From Clostridiales bacterium VE202-21 (lineage in GTDB: Bacteria; Bacillota; Clostridia; Lachnospirales; Lachnospiraceae): DNA of 64,000 nucleotides. Below the pieces are notes generated by a model. It was not told the DNA's origin and ran no database searches. It was given only the letters and a program-made list of their open reading frames with translations. The stretch's first letter is position 1; each line of letters opens with the position of its first letter. Location: assembly GCA_000509105.1 (NCBI GenBank), contig BAIF02000060.1, forward strand, positions 1-64,000, written 5' to 3'. Made by a program: the position numbers and the translations under genes. This document shows, piece after piece, positions 9,257-19,838 of the stretch.

Positions 9257-11135
9257 ATGGATAATTATAATTTTGACATACAGGAAGAACTGAAAAAGCT
9301 CCCGGCGAGCCCGGGAGTTTATATTATGCATGATGAAAAAGACAATATCATATATGTGGGAAAGGCAATCAGCCTGAAGAACAGGGTGCGCCAGTATTTT
9401 CAGAGCAGCAGGAATAAGGGGGTTAAGATTGAACAGATGGTCACTCATATCCGTCGGTTTGAGTATATCGTAACGGATTCTGAGTTAGAAGCGCTTGTTC
9501 TGGAATGCAACCTGATTAAAGAGCACCGGCCCAAGTATAATACGATGTTGATGGATGACAAGACCTATCCTTTTATCAAGGTGACGACCAACGAGCCGTT
9601 TCCCAGGGTGATGCTTGCGAGAAAGATGCTGAAGGATAAGGCAAAGTATTTTGGGCCTTATACCAGTGGTCTGGCGGTCCGGGACACCATAGACCTGATT
9701 CATAAGCTTTATCATGTGAGGAGCTGCAATAGAAATCTGCCCAAGGATATTGGAAAAGAGCGGCCCTGTTTGAACTATCATATTAAGCAGTGCGATGCGC
9801 CGTGTCAGGGATATATTTCCCGGGAGGAATACGGGAAATCCATCCAGGAGATCATACGGTTTTTGAACGGGAATTTCGACAGTATACTGAATGACCTGGA
9901 AGAGAAGATGAATGCGGCCTCGGAGGCTCTGGAATTCGAGAAGGCGATTGAGTACAGGGAGCTGCTGAACAGTGTGAAAAAGGTATCCCAGAAACAGAAA
10001 ATCACGGACAGCAGCGGAGAAGACCGTGATATTCTTGCGGTGGCATCCGAGGAGGAGGACGCTGTTGTACAGGTGTTCTTTATCCGGGGCGGAAGGCTGA
10101 TCGGGCGGGATCATTTTTATCTCCGTATTTCAAAAGACGAACAGGAAAGTGAGATTCTAGACAGTTTTATCAAGCAATATTATGCAGGCACTCCATTTAT
10201 CCCAGGAGAACTGATGCTTCCTGCCGAGCTGGAGGATGTGCACCTGCTGGAGGAATGGCTGAGTGCGAAGCGCGGAGGAAAAGTGACCATCCGGGTGCAA
10301 AAAGGGGACGAAGGAAAAACTGGTAGAACTGGCGGCAAACAATGCCAGTCTGGTTCTGAGTAAAGACAAAGAACGGCTGAAGCGCGAGGAGGGCAGGACA
10401 ATCGGTGCGGTCAAAGAGATTGCCCGCCTTTTAGATCTTGAAGACATCAGCCGTATGGAGGCATTTGATATCTCTAACACAAATGGATTTGAGTCAGTCG
10501 GCTCCATGGTGGTATATGAGCGTGGAAAACCCAAACGAAATGATTACCGGAAGTTTAAGATAAAGGGGATCCAGGGGGCCGATGACTATGGCAGTATGAG
10601 AGAGGTACTGACAAGAAGATTTAGGCATGGACTAAAGGAGCGGGAAGAGAGCCGGGAATTGGGCGGTTTTACTGCATTTCCGGACCTGATCCTTATGGAC
10701 GGAGGTAAGGGACAGGTAAATGTAGCCCTGCAGGTACTCGAAGATCTCCGCCTGAATATTCCGGTATGCGGGATGGTGAAGGATGATTACCACAGGACAA
10801 GGGGATTATATTACCATAACGAGGAGATTCCGATTGATAAGTCCTCTGAGGCGTTCCGGCTGGTTACCCGGATCCAGGATGAGGCTCACCGTTTTGCGAT
10901 TGAATATCACAGGCAGCTCCGTGGCAAGGGACAGGTACATTCGATACTGGATGATATTGACGGCATCGGGCCGGCCAGAAGAAAGGCCCTCATGCGCCAT
11001 TATATGAGCCTGGATGCCATTAAGGCCGCATCGGCGGAGGAGCTTGCGAAAGTTCCCTCCATGAACGAAAAATCGGCAGAAGCGGTATATGCTTTTTTCC
11101 ATCATGCAGGGGAGCAGAAAGAGGAACTAGAATAA
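9257..11135 (+). CDS. uvrC: excinuclease ABC subunit C, interrupted by one frameshift
   Basis: UvrC makes both incisions in nucleotide excision repair after UvrA and UvrB locate the lesion. The GIY-YIG nuclease ([20 protein letters not shown]) is near residues 15-34. The UVR helix pair that contacts UvrB is near 205-240, the RNase H-like nuclease begins at [19 protein letters not shown], and two HhH motifs close the protein ([13 protein letters not shown]). The frame breaks around 10299-10311 (CAAAAAGGGGACGAAGG), where one extra base puts translation into a stop at 10363. Removing one base restores a continuous UvrC through 11135. This is probably a homopolymer sequencing error. The inner ATG at 9257 is chosen from family alignment; its ribosome-binding site is weak. 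Confidence 0.9.
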
Positions 11136-11325
11136 CTACTTACGGGGCAGTGCACGGTAACGATTTAAATACGAGGAATTAAATGCATTTTGATAGAGCT
11201 TTTATGAAACTATGGTTTATGGTATAATAACCGCATGAGGATCAATCTGCCGTCGGATGGAAGCAGTTTTGTGCAGATTTGTGATGTCTGGCTGTGCAGT
11301 GAATATAAGAGAAAAGGAGATAGCT

Positions 11326-12255
11326 ATGGGACATGGTGTAAAGCTACAGGAAATTGTCGAGAAAATGAATTTAAAGAATCTGACCCCCGAGGTTGAGCTT
11401 TTAGGGCGGGAGGTGAATGTTCCGGATATCAACAGGCCGGCGCTGCAGCTTACCGGATTCTTTGACCATTTTGACTGCGACAGGGTACAGATGATCGGAT
11501 ACGTAGAGTACACATATCTGCAGACACTGGAGGAGGAAAGAAAGCTTCAGATATATGATGAATTCCTCAGCCATAAAGTGCCGTGTATTATTTTCAGCAG
11601 AGACATGGAACCGGAGGAGATACTGCTTAAAAAAGCAGTAGAGCATGATGTTCCTGTATTTGTAACTTCAAAATCTACGTCTTCATTTATGGGAGAAATT
11701 ATCAGATGGATGAATGTAAAACTGGCGCCTTGCATATCGATTCATGGCGTGCTTGTTGATGTATATGGTGTAGGTGTTTTGATTATGGGTGAGAGCGGAA
11801 TCGGCAAGAGCGAGGCTGCACTCGAATTGATTAAGCGGGGCCACCGCCTGGTGACGGACGATGTGGTGGAGATCAGGAAGGTCAGCGACGATACGCTTGT
11901 CGGAGCTGCTCCCGATATTACAAGGCATTTTATAGAGCTTCGCGGCATTGGTATTGTAGATGTGAAGTCCATGTTCGGCGTACAGAGTGTCAGGGAAACC
12001 CAGAATATCGACCTGGTTATTACTCTGGAAGACTGGAACAGGGACAAGGAGTATGACAGACTTGGGCTGGAAGAGAACTATACGGAATTTCTTGGCAACC
12101 GTGTTGTATGCCATAGTATTCCGATCCGTCCGGGCCGTAACCTTGCAATCATAGTGGAATCCGCAGCGGTTAACCACAGACAGAAACAGATGGGATATAA
12201 TGCGGCACAGGAATTATACAAACGTGTCCAGGAAAACCTGACAAAAAACAGATAG
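11326..12255 (+). CDS. hprK: HPr kinase/phosphorylase
   Basis: HprK phosphorylates Ser46 of the phosphotransferase carrier HPr when glycolytic intermediates are high, and removes it otherwise, setting carbon catabolite repression in Firmicutes. The 309-residue protein has an N-terminal domain of about 130 residues and a C-terminal kinase with P-loop GESGIGKSEAALEL and the family signature ELRGIGIVDVKSMFG. The ATG at 11326 follows AAAAGGAG; the longer frame from 11257 has no signal. It sits between uvrC and a ROK glucokinase, an arrangement seen in Clostridia, and links sugar phosphorylation to repression. A TATAAT at 11223-11228 may be part of its own promoter, with a poor -35. Confidence 0.96.
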   Translation: MGHGVKLQEIVEKMNLKNLTPEVELLGREVNVPDINRPALQLTGFFDHFDCDRVQMIGYVEYTYLQTLEEERKLQIYDEFLSHKVPCIIFSRDMEPEEILLKKAVEHDVPVFVTSKSTSSFMGEIIRWMNVKLAPCISIHGVLVDVYGVGVLIMGESGIGKSEAALELIKRGHRLVTDDVVEIRKVSDDTLVGAAPDITRHFIELRGIGIVDVKSMFGVQSVRETQNIDLVITLEDWNRDKEYDRLGLEENYTEFLGNRVVCHSIPIRPGRNLAIIVESAAVNHRQKQMGYNAAQELYKRVQENLTKNR

Positions 12256-12270
12256 TCAGCATAGAAAAGA

Positions 12271-12299
12271 TACTAATCACGGCTTAGGCCGTGATTAGT
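12271..12299. repeat. 12-bp perfect hairpin between hprK and glucokinase
   Basis: ACTAATCACGGC pairs with GCCGTGATTAGT around a short loop, directly between hprK and the glucokinase gene. No T tract follows, so it is more likely a processing or stability hairpin than a full terminator. Confidence 0.6.
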
Positions 12300-12334
12300 A
12301 ACATAGAGAATTGAAATCAGACAGGAGAGTTAAC

Positions 12335-13276
12335 ATGAAGTATTGTTTTGGCATAGATGTTGGGGGAACTACCGTTAAGATGGGATTATTCGAGGAGAGG
12401 GGAAAGATCCTTGATAAATGGGAGATTGTGACGCGCACAGAAGAGGAAGGAAAAGCCATTCTTCCGGATATTGCCGCATCGATTCTGGAAAAGATTGAGG
12501 AAAAGGGACTGAAGAAGGAAGATATCGTGGGAGTGGGAGTCGGCGTGCCGGCCCCTGTAACAGAAGAAGGGATTGTAGATGGCACCGCGAACCTGGGATG
12601 GAATTATAAAAATGTCAGAAAAGAGCTGGAAGAGCTTACGGGGCTGTACGCACAGATTGGGAATGATGCCAATGTAGCCGCCCTTGGAGAGATGTGGAAA
12701 GGCGGCGGAGCTGGCCAGAAGAATATGGTAATGGTTACACTCGGGACAGGCGTCGGAGGCGGAGTTATCATCGGCGGAAGAGTGCTGACCGGTGCTCATG
12801 GAGCGGGCGGTGAAATCGGTCATATCTGTGTGAATTATGAGGAGACAGACACTTGCGGCTGTGGAAACCACGGCTGCCTGGAGCAATATGCTTCGGCGAC
12901 AGGAATCGTTAGGCTGGCGAAAAAGAAACTGGTAGCTGAGACGAGAAACACAATGCTTCACCTGGAAAGCGTCTCTGCAAAGGACGTATTTGATGCGGTT
13001 AAGGCAGGGGATGTTGTGGCTAAGGAGATTGCGGAGGAATTTGGCCAGTATCTTGGCCATGTCCTTGCAAATCTGGCAGTTGTGACAGATCCTGCAGTCT
13101 TTGTAATAGGGGGCGGCGTGTCCAAAGCAGGAGATATGCTGATTCCTTACATTGAGAAGCCATACCTTGAACGGGCATTTTTTGCAAATAAGAATGTAAA
13201 GTTTGTGCTCGCCACACTGGGTAATGACGCGGGTATTTGCGGTGCAGCTAAGCTGGTGCTGGGGGATCGGGCTTAG
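12335..13276 (+). CDS. glk: ROK family glucokinase
   Basis: This 313-residue enzyme phosphorylates glucose with ATP to glucose 6-phosphate in the cytosol, feeding glycolysis. The phosphate-binding loop GIDVGGTTVKMGLF opens the protein. The catalytic Asp region GNDANVAALGEMW and the ROK zinc-binding motif CGCGNHGCLEQYASATG (about residues 173-189) are intact, as is the adenosine-binding GGGVSKAGDML. The start at 12335 follows ACAGGAGAG. The gene ends before a hairpin element at 13344. Other ROK sugar kinases look similar, but this clade with hprK upstream is normally glucokinase. Confidence 0.92.
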   Translation: MKYCFGIDVGGTTVKMGLFEERGKILDKWEIVTRTEEEGKAILPDIAASILEKIEEKGLKKEDIVGVGVGVPAPVTEEGIVDGTANLGWNYKNVRKELEELTGLYAQIGNDANVAALGEMWKGGGAGQKNMVMVTLGTGVGGGVIIGGRVLTGAHGAGGEIGHICVNYEETDTCGCGNHGCLEQYASATGIVRLAKKKLVAETRNTMLHLESVSAKDVFDAVKAGDVVAKEIAEEFGQYLGHVLANLAVVTDPAVFVIGGGVSKAGDMLIPYIEKPYLERAFFANKNVKFVLATLGNDAGICGAAKLVLGDRA

Positions 13277-13343
13277 AGGGATATGGCAGTGGGCCTGCGG
13301 TATGGAAGCAAGGCAGGTCTATTGAAATGTAGTATGGCGGTGC

Positions 13344-13410
13344 AACAGCCGGGAATAAAATGAAAGCCAACATGTTCATCATGCTGGCTTTCATTTTATT
13401 CCCGGCTGTT
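13344..13410. repeat. 26-bp-arm hairpin at a convergent junction (core-less foldback element, copy A)
   Basis: Arms 13344-13369 and 13385-13410 are perfectly complementary around a 15-base loop. The arm sequence resembles the inner arm of the large element at 50710-50951: both contain AACAGCCG, then AAAATGAAAGCC. The branched core of that element is absent here. It lies between convergent glucokinase and PBP genes and probably terminates both. Confidence 0.8.
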
Positions 13411-13453
13411 ATGCCGTAAAAGACGGATCTATCAGTGTTCTGTTGCGAAGGAA

Positions 13454-16044
13454 TTATTCGGCAGGAGGTTCTTCTCCGCCTCCGGCATCCGGCGTTTCGG
13501 CTCCACCACCTTCATTACCGCCGCCTTCATTGCCGCCGCCTTCGTTTCCACCGCCTTCATTGCCGCCGCCTTCATTGCCGCCGCCATCCGGCGGTGTGAC
13601 ACTTCCTCCATTTTCATCCGGATTCTCGGGATTTTCATTCTTTTTATCATCGTCTTTGTTTTTATCTTTGTCTTTCTCGTCGTCCTCTTTTTCCTCTTTC
13701 GGCACATAGTGTCCGGAACAACTCTGTGACGGAGCGGTTCCTTTTGCAAAGTATTCGGTCAGAGGAGGACAGGTTGCCGTAGCCAGTAACCCGGTCTGCG
13801 TACAGATAGTCTTCTGTTCAACGGAGGAAGGCATAGTGAAATCTTTATACTCCAGACCTTCATGAACCCGTTCCATGATGTTCTTCCACATAACCTCATG
13901 CCATGCCTGATCCATATTGCTCATCGGCTTATTAGAGTCGTAGCCGCCCCAGACGGAACATGTGTAATATGGCGTATAAGCGGAGAGCCAGAGGTCAGTA
14001 CTGTTTTCGGTTGTACCAGTTTTGCCGGCTGCAGGCATGCTGTATAATCTTGCGGCAGTACCTGTACCACGGGTGATAACGTCCTGCATTGCACTTGTAA
14101 GAAGCGCTGCAGTTGAGTCTTTAATGACCTGATGAGTTGCAGGTTTGGTGTTGTCCAGGAGCACATTCCCGTCCTTGTCCAGAACCTTTGTGTAGAGGAT
14201 CGGCTCTGTGTAGGTACCGTTGTTTGCGATCGCTGCATATGCCGCGGTCATTTCCAGGTTGTAGATACCGCGTGTGATTCCTCCGAGTGCTGTGGCCTGT
14301 GCCACATCGGTGAATCCCGGATAGTTGTCATCGTCGTTATTCACCAGAGTGGTAAATCCAAAGTTCAACAGATAGTCATAACCTGTCTGTGGGCCGATGG
14401 CTGTCAGTGTCTTAACCGCGCAGACATTCATAGAATGCTCAATTGCATAACGCACGCGTGTGCTGCCGATATACTGGTGATCCCAGTTGTTCACGGGTTT
14501 TCCGCTCGCATAGCTGAAAGGCTCATCTACGATTGTAGTTGCAAGTGTATAACCGCCAGAGTCCATGGCGGGCGCATAGGTTGATAAAATTTTGAAGCAG
14601 GAACCGGGCTGTCTTGTCGAATCGGTTGCTCGGTTAAGGGAAAGGCTCGTTGTCTTTTCACCACGGCCGCCCACGATTGCCTTTACCTTACCTGTATATT
14701 GATCCATCAGGACCACGGAGGTCTGAGGCTGCGGGGTGATATCTTTATTTTCAATTATGGTATCTTCTTCTGTAATGCCAAGTGTGCCTTTATATTCCGC
14801 AATTGCCTGTTCAGCTTCATCAGGGGAGGAGAATACTAGCGGGAATTCTCTTCCCCATGCGTTGCGGATATACTCTCCAAGCATCTCCTTGCTGTAATTA
14901 TCTGAGTTTCCGTCAGGATGTGTAACAGTCAATGCATATTCAAGTCCATATTCAACGGTGTAGGGATAATTGTTCGGATTGGCAACCTCCTCGTCACAGA
15001 TATTCTGGATTGCAAGATCCTGGGTTGCTGTGATTGTCAGGCCGCCGCTGTAAAGCAAGTTATATGCCTGCGTCTCAGTATAACCCTTGCGTTCCCTGAG
15101 ATCGTGGATGATCTGCTGTGTAAGCTCATCAACAAAATAGGAATATGGGGTGTTATCGGTAGCATCCTGTGAAGTTGCTTTGATTCTGTCATATACCGGA
15201 TCGGCTTTGGCCTCATCATATTCTTCCTTGCTGATATAGCCCTGATCCAGCATGTTTTTCAGTACTTTATCCCGCCTCTCGGCATTAGCTCCGGAAAATT
15301 CACCGGATCATAATCCGTAGGATTCTGTGTAATACCTGCCAGGACGGCACACTCGGAGAGGTTCAGTTCGGATACGTCCTTGTCAAAATAGCGTTTTGCC
15401 GCTGTCTGTACGCCGAGGCAGTTCTGCCCAAGGTTGATGGTGTTCATATAGGCTTCCGCTATTTCTTCTTTGCTCATCTGCTTTTCGATCTCAACGGCCA
15501 GATACTGCTCCTGCAGCTTTCTTTCCAGCCTGTCATAGAATGTCTTCTCTTCTGTAAAATTCGGGAATACGTTGTTTTTAATCAGCTGCTGGGTTAGTGT
15601 ACTTGCACCCTCTGAAAAATTACCCGAGGTCACGCCGACAACAGCGGCCCTGAGGATACCCTGCATATCAATCCCGTTGTGCTTGTAGAAACGTTCATCC
15701 TCAATAGCTACAAATGCATGCGTCAGATTGATCGGAATGTCATCGTATGATTTATAGACACGATTAGATCCCTTTTGACGGAACTTATCCAAAAGTTGTC
15801 CGTCTTCCGTGTAAACAAAGGAAGTGGCTCCGGAGGGCTTGACCATGTTAGGAGTCACTTTTGGGGCATCATCTATAATTTTTTTGACAAACAGACCGAC
15901 TCCTCCGGCCCCGATTACTGCAATGAGTAAGACGCAGATCACAAGAGCTTTGAAAAAACGGACGCCAACCCGCTTCTTTTTCATATTCTTTTTTGAAGAG
16001 ATATTCTTCTTTCTCTTATCGAGATTTTCTTTTCCGTAATTCAT
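13454..16044 (-). CDS. class A penicillin-binding protein 1A, interrupted by one frameshift
   Basis: This bifunctional enzyme polymerises glycan strands and cross-links peptides at the outer membrane face. After a basic tail and one membrane anchor (about 31-53) come the GT51 glycosyltransferase with the catalytic EDERFYKHNGID and GASTLTQQLIKN motifs. The transpeptidase follows with SCFK (active Ser), SMN and KTGTT. The C-terminus is low-complexity, with Lys/Asp-rich repeats then five GGGNE units. The frame breaks near 15289-15291, where one base appears lost. The frame then resumes as NAERRDKVLKNMLDQGY, so the full product would be about 863 residues. The upstream AAGGAGG supports the start at 16044. 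Sequencing error is the likeliest cause of the break. Confidence 0.9.
13500..13587 (-). repeat. 15-bp tandem coding repeat (GGGNE units) in the PBP tail
   Basis: About five copies of a 15-base unit encode consecutive Gly-Gly-Gly-Asn-Glu. Such tails are flexible wall-spanning or unstructured linkers in extracytoplasmic proteins. Copy number is likely to vary by slippage. Confidence 0.85.
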
Positions 16045-16214
16045 GAATCATATCCTCCTTTAATCATTCCACTCATTATATCAAATTTACCTGCTTAAAT
16101 AAAGAAAAAATAGGAAAAGTTCATATTTCTAAAAAAATCTTAATAATTTCTTGTGGTTTTCTACAGTTCTGTTATATTCTATTTATGATTACTAAAGAAA
16201 CCGAGGTAAAGCCG

Positions 16215-16859
16215 ATGAACTATAAAACAGTATATCAGGGAGCCTCTGCGGAAATCGTCGAAAAAAAGTCACGTTTCATAGCCGATGTATTTCCTGTCTC
16301 TTCCGCAGAAGAGACAACGGAGTACCTGGAAAAAGTAAAAAAGCAGTACTGGGATGCCAGGCATCACTGCTGGGCCTATGTAATCGGTGTTGAAAATGTA
16401 CAGGAGCGCTGCAGCGACGACGGAGAGCCGAGCGGAACCGCAGGCAAGCCCATTCTCGAGGTTATAAGGGGACAGGGCCTGCACAATGTGCTGATTGTCG
16501 TCACCAGATACTTTGGAGGCACGCTGCTTGGAACAGGGGGGCTGGTGAGGGCATACACAGCAGCATCGCGGGAAGGCCTGTCTCACAGTAAGATTATAAC
16601 CAGGATTTACGGATTTAAACTGAAAATAAGCACGGATTACACCGGCCTGGGAAAAATACAATATCTGCTTGCACAAAAAAATATCCCGCTGCTCGACACC
16701 GCATATACCGACTCCGTAGATATCACAGCCCTTGTATCCCAGGAGGAAGAAAAACATATCACCAAAGAAATCATAGAAGGAACAAACGGAAAAAGCCAGA
16801 TCCAAAAAGAGGGGGAGTGCTGGTATGCGGTTGTGGAGGGGGAGGTTGTTTTTGAGTGA
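16215..16859 (+). CDS. YigZ/IMPACT family protein
   Basis: This 214-residue cytosolic protein belongs to the UPF0029 family, which has an N-terminal IMPACT domain and a C-terminal ferredoxin-like domain. The IMPACT motif is recognisable as RHHCWAYVIG, then CSDDGEPSGTAGKPILEVI and VVTRYFGGTLLGTGGLVRAY. The C-terminal part ends WYAVVEGEVVFE. The ATG at 16215 is chosen because GAGGT lies eight bases upstream; the earlier ATG at 16185 falls within a possible promoter. Family members are loosely linked to translation control, and no reaction is established for this branch. Confidence 0.88.
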   Translation: MNYKTVYQGASAEIVEKKSRFIADVFPVSSAEETTEYLEKVKKQYWDARHHCWAYVIGVENVQERCSDDGEPSGTAGKPILEVIRGQGLHNVLIVVTRYFGGTLLGTGGLVRAYTAASREGLSHSKIITRIYGFKLKISTDYTGLGKIQYLLAQKNIPLLDTAYTDSVDITALVSQEEEKHITKEIIEGTNGKSQIQKEGECWYAVVEGEVVFE

Positions 16860-17111
16860 TGGGGCCGCATCAAGGCAAAAGAGTTCCCCCTGCCGCTTGG
16901 GGAGCAGCGGCGGGGGCAGCGGATGGAGCATCCTGGGTGCGGCAGATTGGGAGGGCCAGGGATGTCAGGGATGGAAAGCGTACCGCATACCCAATTCAAT
17001 CCGGCCCTACCGTCAGATCCCCCCAAAAAGCGGAGGTTCTGCAGCCGGATGAAGCCCACTCCACATTCCGCTTAGGCGTCCCTCAGCCACAACAGCCCCC
17101 GCTCCCAAAAT
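16860..17111. other. GC-rich convergent intergenic region
   Basis: This 252-base gap between convergent genes is richer in G and C than its surroundings. It opens several overlapping short frames on both strands, none with a ribosome-binding site or recognisable protein. I found no strong inverted repeat or copy of the foldback core. It may be a decayed intergenic element. Confidence 0.4.
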
Positions 17112-17669
17112 CTAATCGAATTCAGGTTCTATGAGTCCAAATGACCCGTCTTTCCGTTTATAAACTACGTTTACCTCATCTGTCTCAGCATTGCAGAATA
17201 CGAAGAAGGAATGCCCTACCAGATCCATTTGGATGCAAGCGTCTTCCGGATACATTGGCTTGATTCCGAAGCGCTTTGTCCTTACAATGCGGATCTCGTC
17301 ATCCTGCTGTTCGCTGTCTTCTGATTCAAAGAATTCTTTTTTGAAGTTGCTTCCGCCGGCAGAGGCTGTTGGGTGCCCCTGGCTCTTTGCAACCAGTTTA
17401 TTTTTATACTTGCGGAGCTGTCGCTCGATTACTTCCTCTACGAGGTCGATGGATACATACATATCATTGCTTGTCTGCTCGGAGCGGATAATATTTCCCT
17501 TTACCGGGATTGTTACCTCGATCTTTTGTCTTTCTTTCTCTACACTGAGCGTTACGATAATTTCTGTTTCAGGAGTAAAATACCTTTCGAGTTTTCCCAA
17601 CTTGTGTTCAATAGTGTCTTTTAAGCCTGGTGTTACGTCGATGTTCTTTCCACTAATAATAAATTTCAT
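17112..17669 (-). CDS. hpf: ribosome hibernation promoting factor, long form
   Basis: Long HPF pairs 70S ribosomes into inactive 100S dimers in stationary phase. The 185-residue protein has the N-terminal S30AE domain (MKFIISGKNIDVTPGLK to about residue 95), a variable linker (about 96-125) and the conserved C-terminal dimerisation domain beginning RTKRFGIKPMYPEDACIQMD and ending GLIEPEF. The inner ATG at 17669 has AAGGAG ten bases upstream; the TTG at 17678 overlaps that signal and is rejected. Two TATAAT-like boxes upstream on the minus strand suggest stress or growth-phase control. Confidence 0.94.
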   Translation of the reverse strand: MKFIISGKNIDVTPGLKDTIEHKLGKLERYFTPETEIIVTLSVEKERQKIEVTIPVKGNIIRSEQTSNDMYVSIDLVEEVIERQLRKYKNKLVAKSQGHPTASAGGSNFKKEFFESEDSEQQDDEIRIVRTKRFGIKPMYPEDACIQMDLVGHSFFVFCNAETDEVNVVYKRKDGSFGLIEPEFD

Positions 17670-17999
17670 GATGCTCAACTCCTTTTGTTCATATTATACA
17701 GACAGTCGTGTGTTTACTGCTTGTATTATGTAAATATTATAGCATGTAAAAACTTTATTGTATAGAACGAATCACTTCAATTCTTCTAATTTTTCCCAAC
17801 GTAAGCTTTGCCATTCGGAGCCCAAACTGTGGGGAATTGATGCATGCACTAAACGAATACAGAACGAGGGGGGATGATTGTATCTTATTGTAAAATCTAC
17901 TTATAAAATAAAAAGTCCTCCCGGCGGGAGGCGCTCTGTGGCGAGAGAGACAGATGCCGCAGTGCGGCCGCCACAGGCGCGTGTTTCATAAGCCTGATT
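17670..17999. other. hpf-typA intergenic region with typA terminator
   Basis: The half nearer hpf is AT-rich and carries minus-strand -10-like TATAAT sequences for hpf. The half nearer typA carries the typA terminator and a GC-rich helix pairing cgccacag with ctgtggcg. No gene is visible. Confidence 0.5.
17907..17932 (-). terminator. typA terminator
   Basis: The palindrome CCTCCCGGCGGGAGG (17917-17931) is followed on the minus strand by ACTTTTTATTTT. This is a good Rho-independent terminator downstream of typA. Confidence 0.8.
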
Positions 18000-19826
18000 C
18001 TATTTTGCATTACTTCTTTTGCGCATTCTGGAATCCAGGATTTTCTTGCGGATACGCAGTGACTGCGGCGTAACTTCGAGCAGTTCGTCGGTATCAATGA
18101 AATCCAGCGCCTCTTCCAGGCTTAATATGCGCGGCGTAGTGAGCCTTAATGCTTCATCCGCGCTGGAAGAACGGGTGTTGGTCAGATGCTTGGTCTTGCA
18201 GACATTTAGTTCGATATCTTCAGCTTTCCCATTCTGGCCGATTACCATACCTGCATATACTTTTTCACCAGGGCCGATAAATAAGGTGCCTCGCTCCTGG
18301 GCGCTGAATAATCCGTAAGTTACAGACTCCCCATTCTCAAAGGCAATCAGGGAACCCTGCTTGCGGTACTGAATATCCCCCTTGTAGGGCGCATAGCCGT
18401 CAAAGCTGGTGTTGAGGATTCCGTTTCCTTTTGTATCGGTTAGAAATTCTCCTCTGTATCCGATCAGCCCTCTGGATGGGATGGAAAATTCCAGACGTGT
18501 ATAGCCGCCGTTGGAGGCGCCCATGTTCTGCAGTTCCCCCTTGCGCTGGCTCAGCTTGTCGATGACGGTTCCTGTGAATTCGTCGGGGACGTCCACATAG
18601 GCAATTTCCATGGGTTCCAGCTTTTTGCCGTTTTCATCCGTCTTGTAGAGGACCTCTGCCTTGCTTACGGCAAACTCATAGCCTTCGCGCCTCATATTTT
18701 CGATCAGGACAGACAGGTGCAGCTCGCCGCGTCCGGATACCTTGAAGCTGTCTGCATTTTCCGTTTCCTCCACGCGGAGGCTGACATCGGTGTTTAACTC
18801 TCGGAACAGTCGGTCTCTGATGTGGCGGGAGGTGACATATTTTCCCTCTTTGCCGGCAAAAGGGCTGTCATTGACGATGAACTGCATGGATATTGTGGGC
18901 TCGGAGATTTTCTGGAAAGGAATCGCTTCCGGGCAGTCGGGAGAGCAAAGGGTGTCCCCTATGGAAATACCGGAGATACCGGAAATGGCTACGATAGAAC
19001 CGATGCTTGCTTCTTTGACTTCCACCTTGCTGAGGCCGTCGAATTCGTACAGCTTGCTGATCTTTACCTTTTCCAGTTTATCCGGATCGTGATGGTTTAC
19101 AAGTACCATATCCTGGTTGACGGAAATAGTACCGTTATCTACTTTTCCGACCCCGATCCGTCCCACGTATTCGTTGTAATCAATGGTACTGATCAGTACC
19201 TGTGTCGGTGCTTCCGGGTCGCCTTCCGGCGCCGGGATATAGTCCAGGATTGTTTCAAATAAAGGCTGCATGTCCTTCTCATCATCAGTCAGGTCCAGCA
19301 CGGCAATTCCGGACTTGGCGGAAGCATAGATGAAGGGACAGTCCAACTGCTCATCGGAGGCGTCCAGATCCATGAAAAGTTCCAGCACTTCGTCGATGAC
19401 CTCGTCGGGCCTTGCCTCTGGCCTGTCTATTTTATTGATGCAGACGATAACAGGCAGTTCCAGCTCCAGCGCCTTGCGCAGCACGAATTTGGTCTGTGGC
19501 ATAGCCCCTTCAAATGCATCCACAACGAGGATCACGCCGTTGACCATTTTGAGGACGCGCTCTACCTCGCCGCCGAAATCAGCATGTCCGGGCGTATCGA
19601 TGATGTTGATTTTGGTTCCTTTATAGAAGACGGCAGTATTTTTGGAGAGAATTGTGATGCCCCGTTCCCTCTCGATGTCATTGGAGTCCATGACACGTTC
19701 TGCGACTTCCTGGTTCTCGCGGAAAACACCGCTCTGTTTTAAAAGTTCGTCGACCAGGGTGGTCTTGCCGTGGTCAACGTGGGCGATAATCGCGATATTT
19801 CTAATATCTTCACGTTTTGTTTTCAT
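18000..19826 (-). CDS. typA: ribosome-associated GTPase TypA/BipA
   Basis: TypA is a translational GTPase of the EF-G family that binds 70S ribosomes and helps ribosome assembly and stress adaptation. All G motifs are visible in its 608 residues: [10 protein letters not shown] (G1), RGITI (G2), [11 protein letters not shown] (G3) and [11 protein letters not shown] (G4). The C-terminal TypA-specific region contains [10 protein letters not shown] and the final [16 protein letters not shown] place the start at the ATG at 19826 by family alignment ([20 protein letters not shown]). In-frame TTG and GTG codons at 19835 and 19838 are closer to the AGGA signal, so up to four extra residues are possible. 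Confidence 0.95.
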   Translation of the reverse strand: MKTKREDIRNIAIIAHVDHGKTTLVDELLKQSGVFRENQEVAERVMDSNDIERERGITILSKNTAVFYKGTKINIIDTPGHADFGGEVERVLKMVNGVILVVDAFEGAMPQTKFVLRKALELELPVIVCINKIDRPEARPDEVIDEVLELFMDLDASDEQLDCPFIYASAKSGIAVLDLTDDEKDMQPLFETILDYIPAPEGDPEAPTQVLISTIDYNEYVGRIGVGKVDNGTISVNQDMVLVNHHDPDKLEKVKISKLYEFDGLSKVEVKEASIGSIVAISGISGISIGDTLCSPDCPEAIPFQKISEPTISMQFIVNDSPFAGKEGKYVTSRHIRDRLFRELNTDVSLRVEETENADSFKVSGRGELHLSVLIENMRREGYEFAVSKAEVLYKTDENGKKLEPMEIAYVDVPDEFTGTVIDKLSQRKGELQNMGASNGGYTRLEFSIPSRGLIGYRGEFLTDTKGNGILNTSFDGYAPYKGDIQYRKQGSLIAFENGESVTYGLFSAQERGTLFIGPGEKVYAGMVIGQNGKAEDIELNVCKTKHLTNTRSSSADEALRLTTPRILSLEEALDFIDTDELLEVTPQSLRIRKKILDSRMRKRSNAK

Positions 19827-19838
19827 AATTTTCAACAC

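Noticed and set aside
13500..13587. Tandem repeats suggesting a CRISPR array
   Set aside because: The unit is only 15 bases, contiguous without spacers, and encodes Gly-Gly-Gly-Asn-Glu in frame within the PBP.
13443..13709. Plus-strand Ser/Pro-rich open frame
   Set aside because: It is the antisense shadow of the glycine-rich PBP tail and has no ribosome-binding site.
16825..17134. Overlapping open frames in the GC-rich gap
   Set aside because: No start signal, unusual composition, and overlap with the YigZ and hpf ends.
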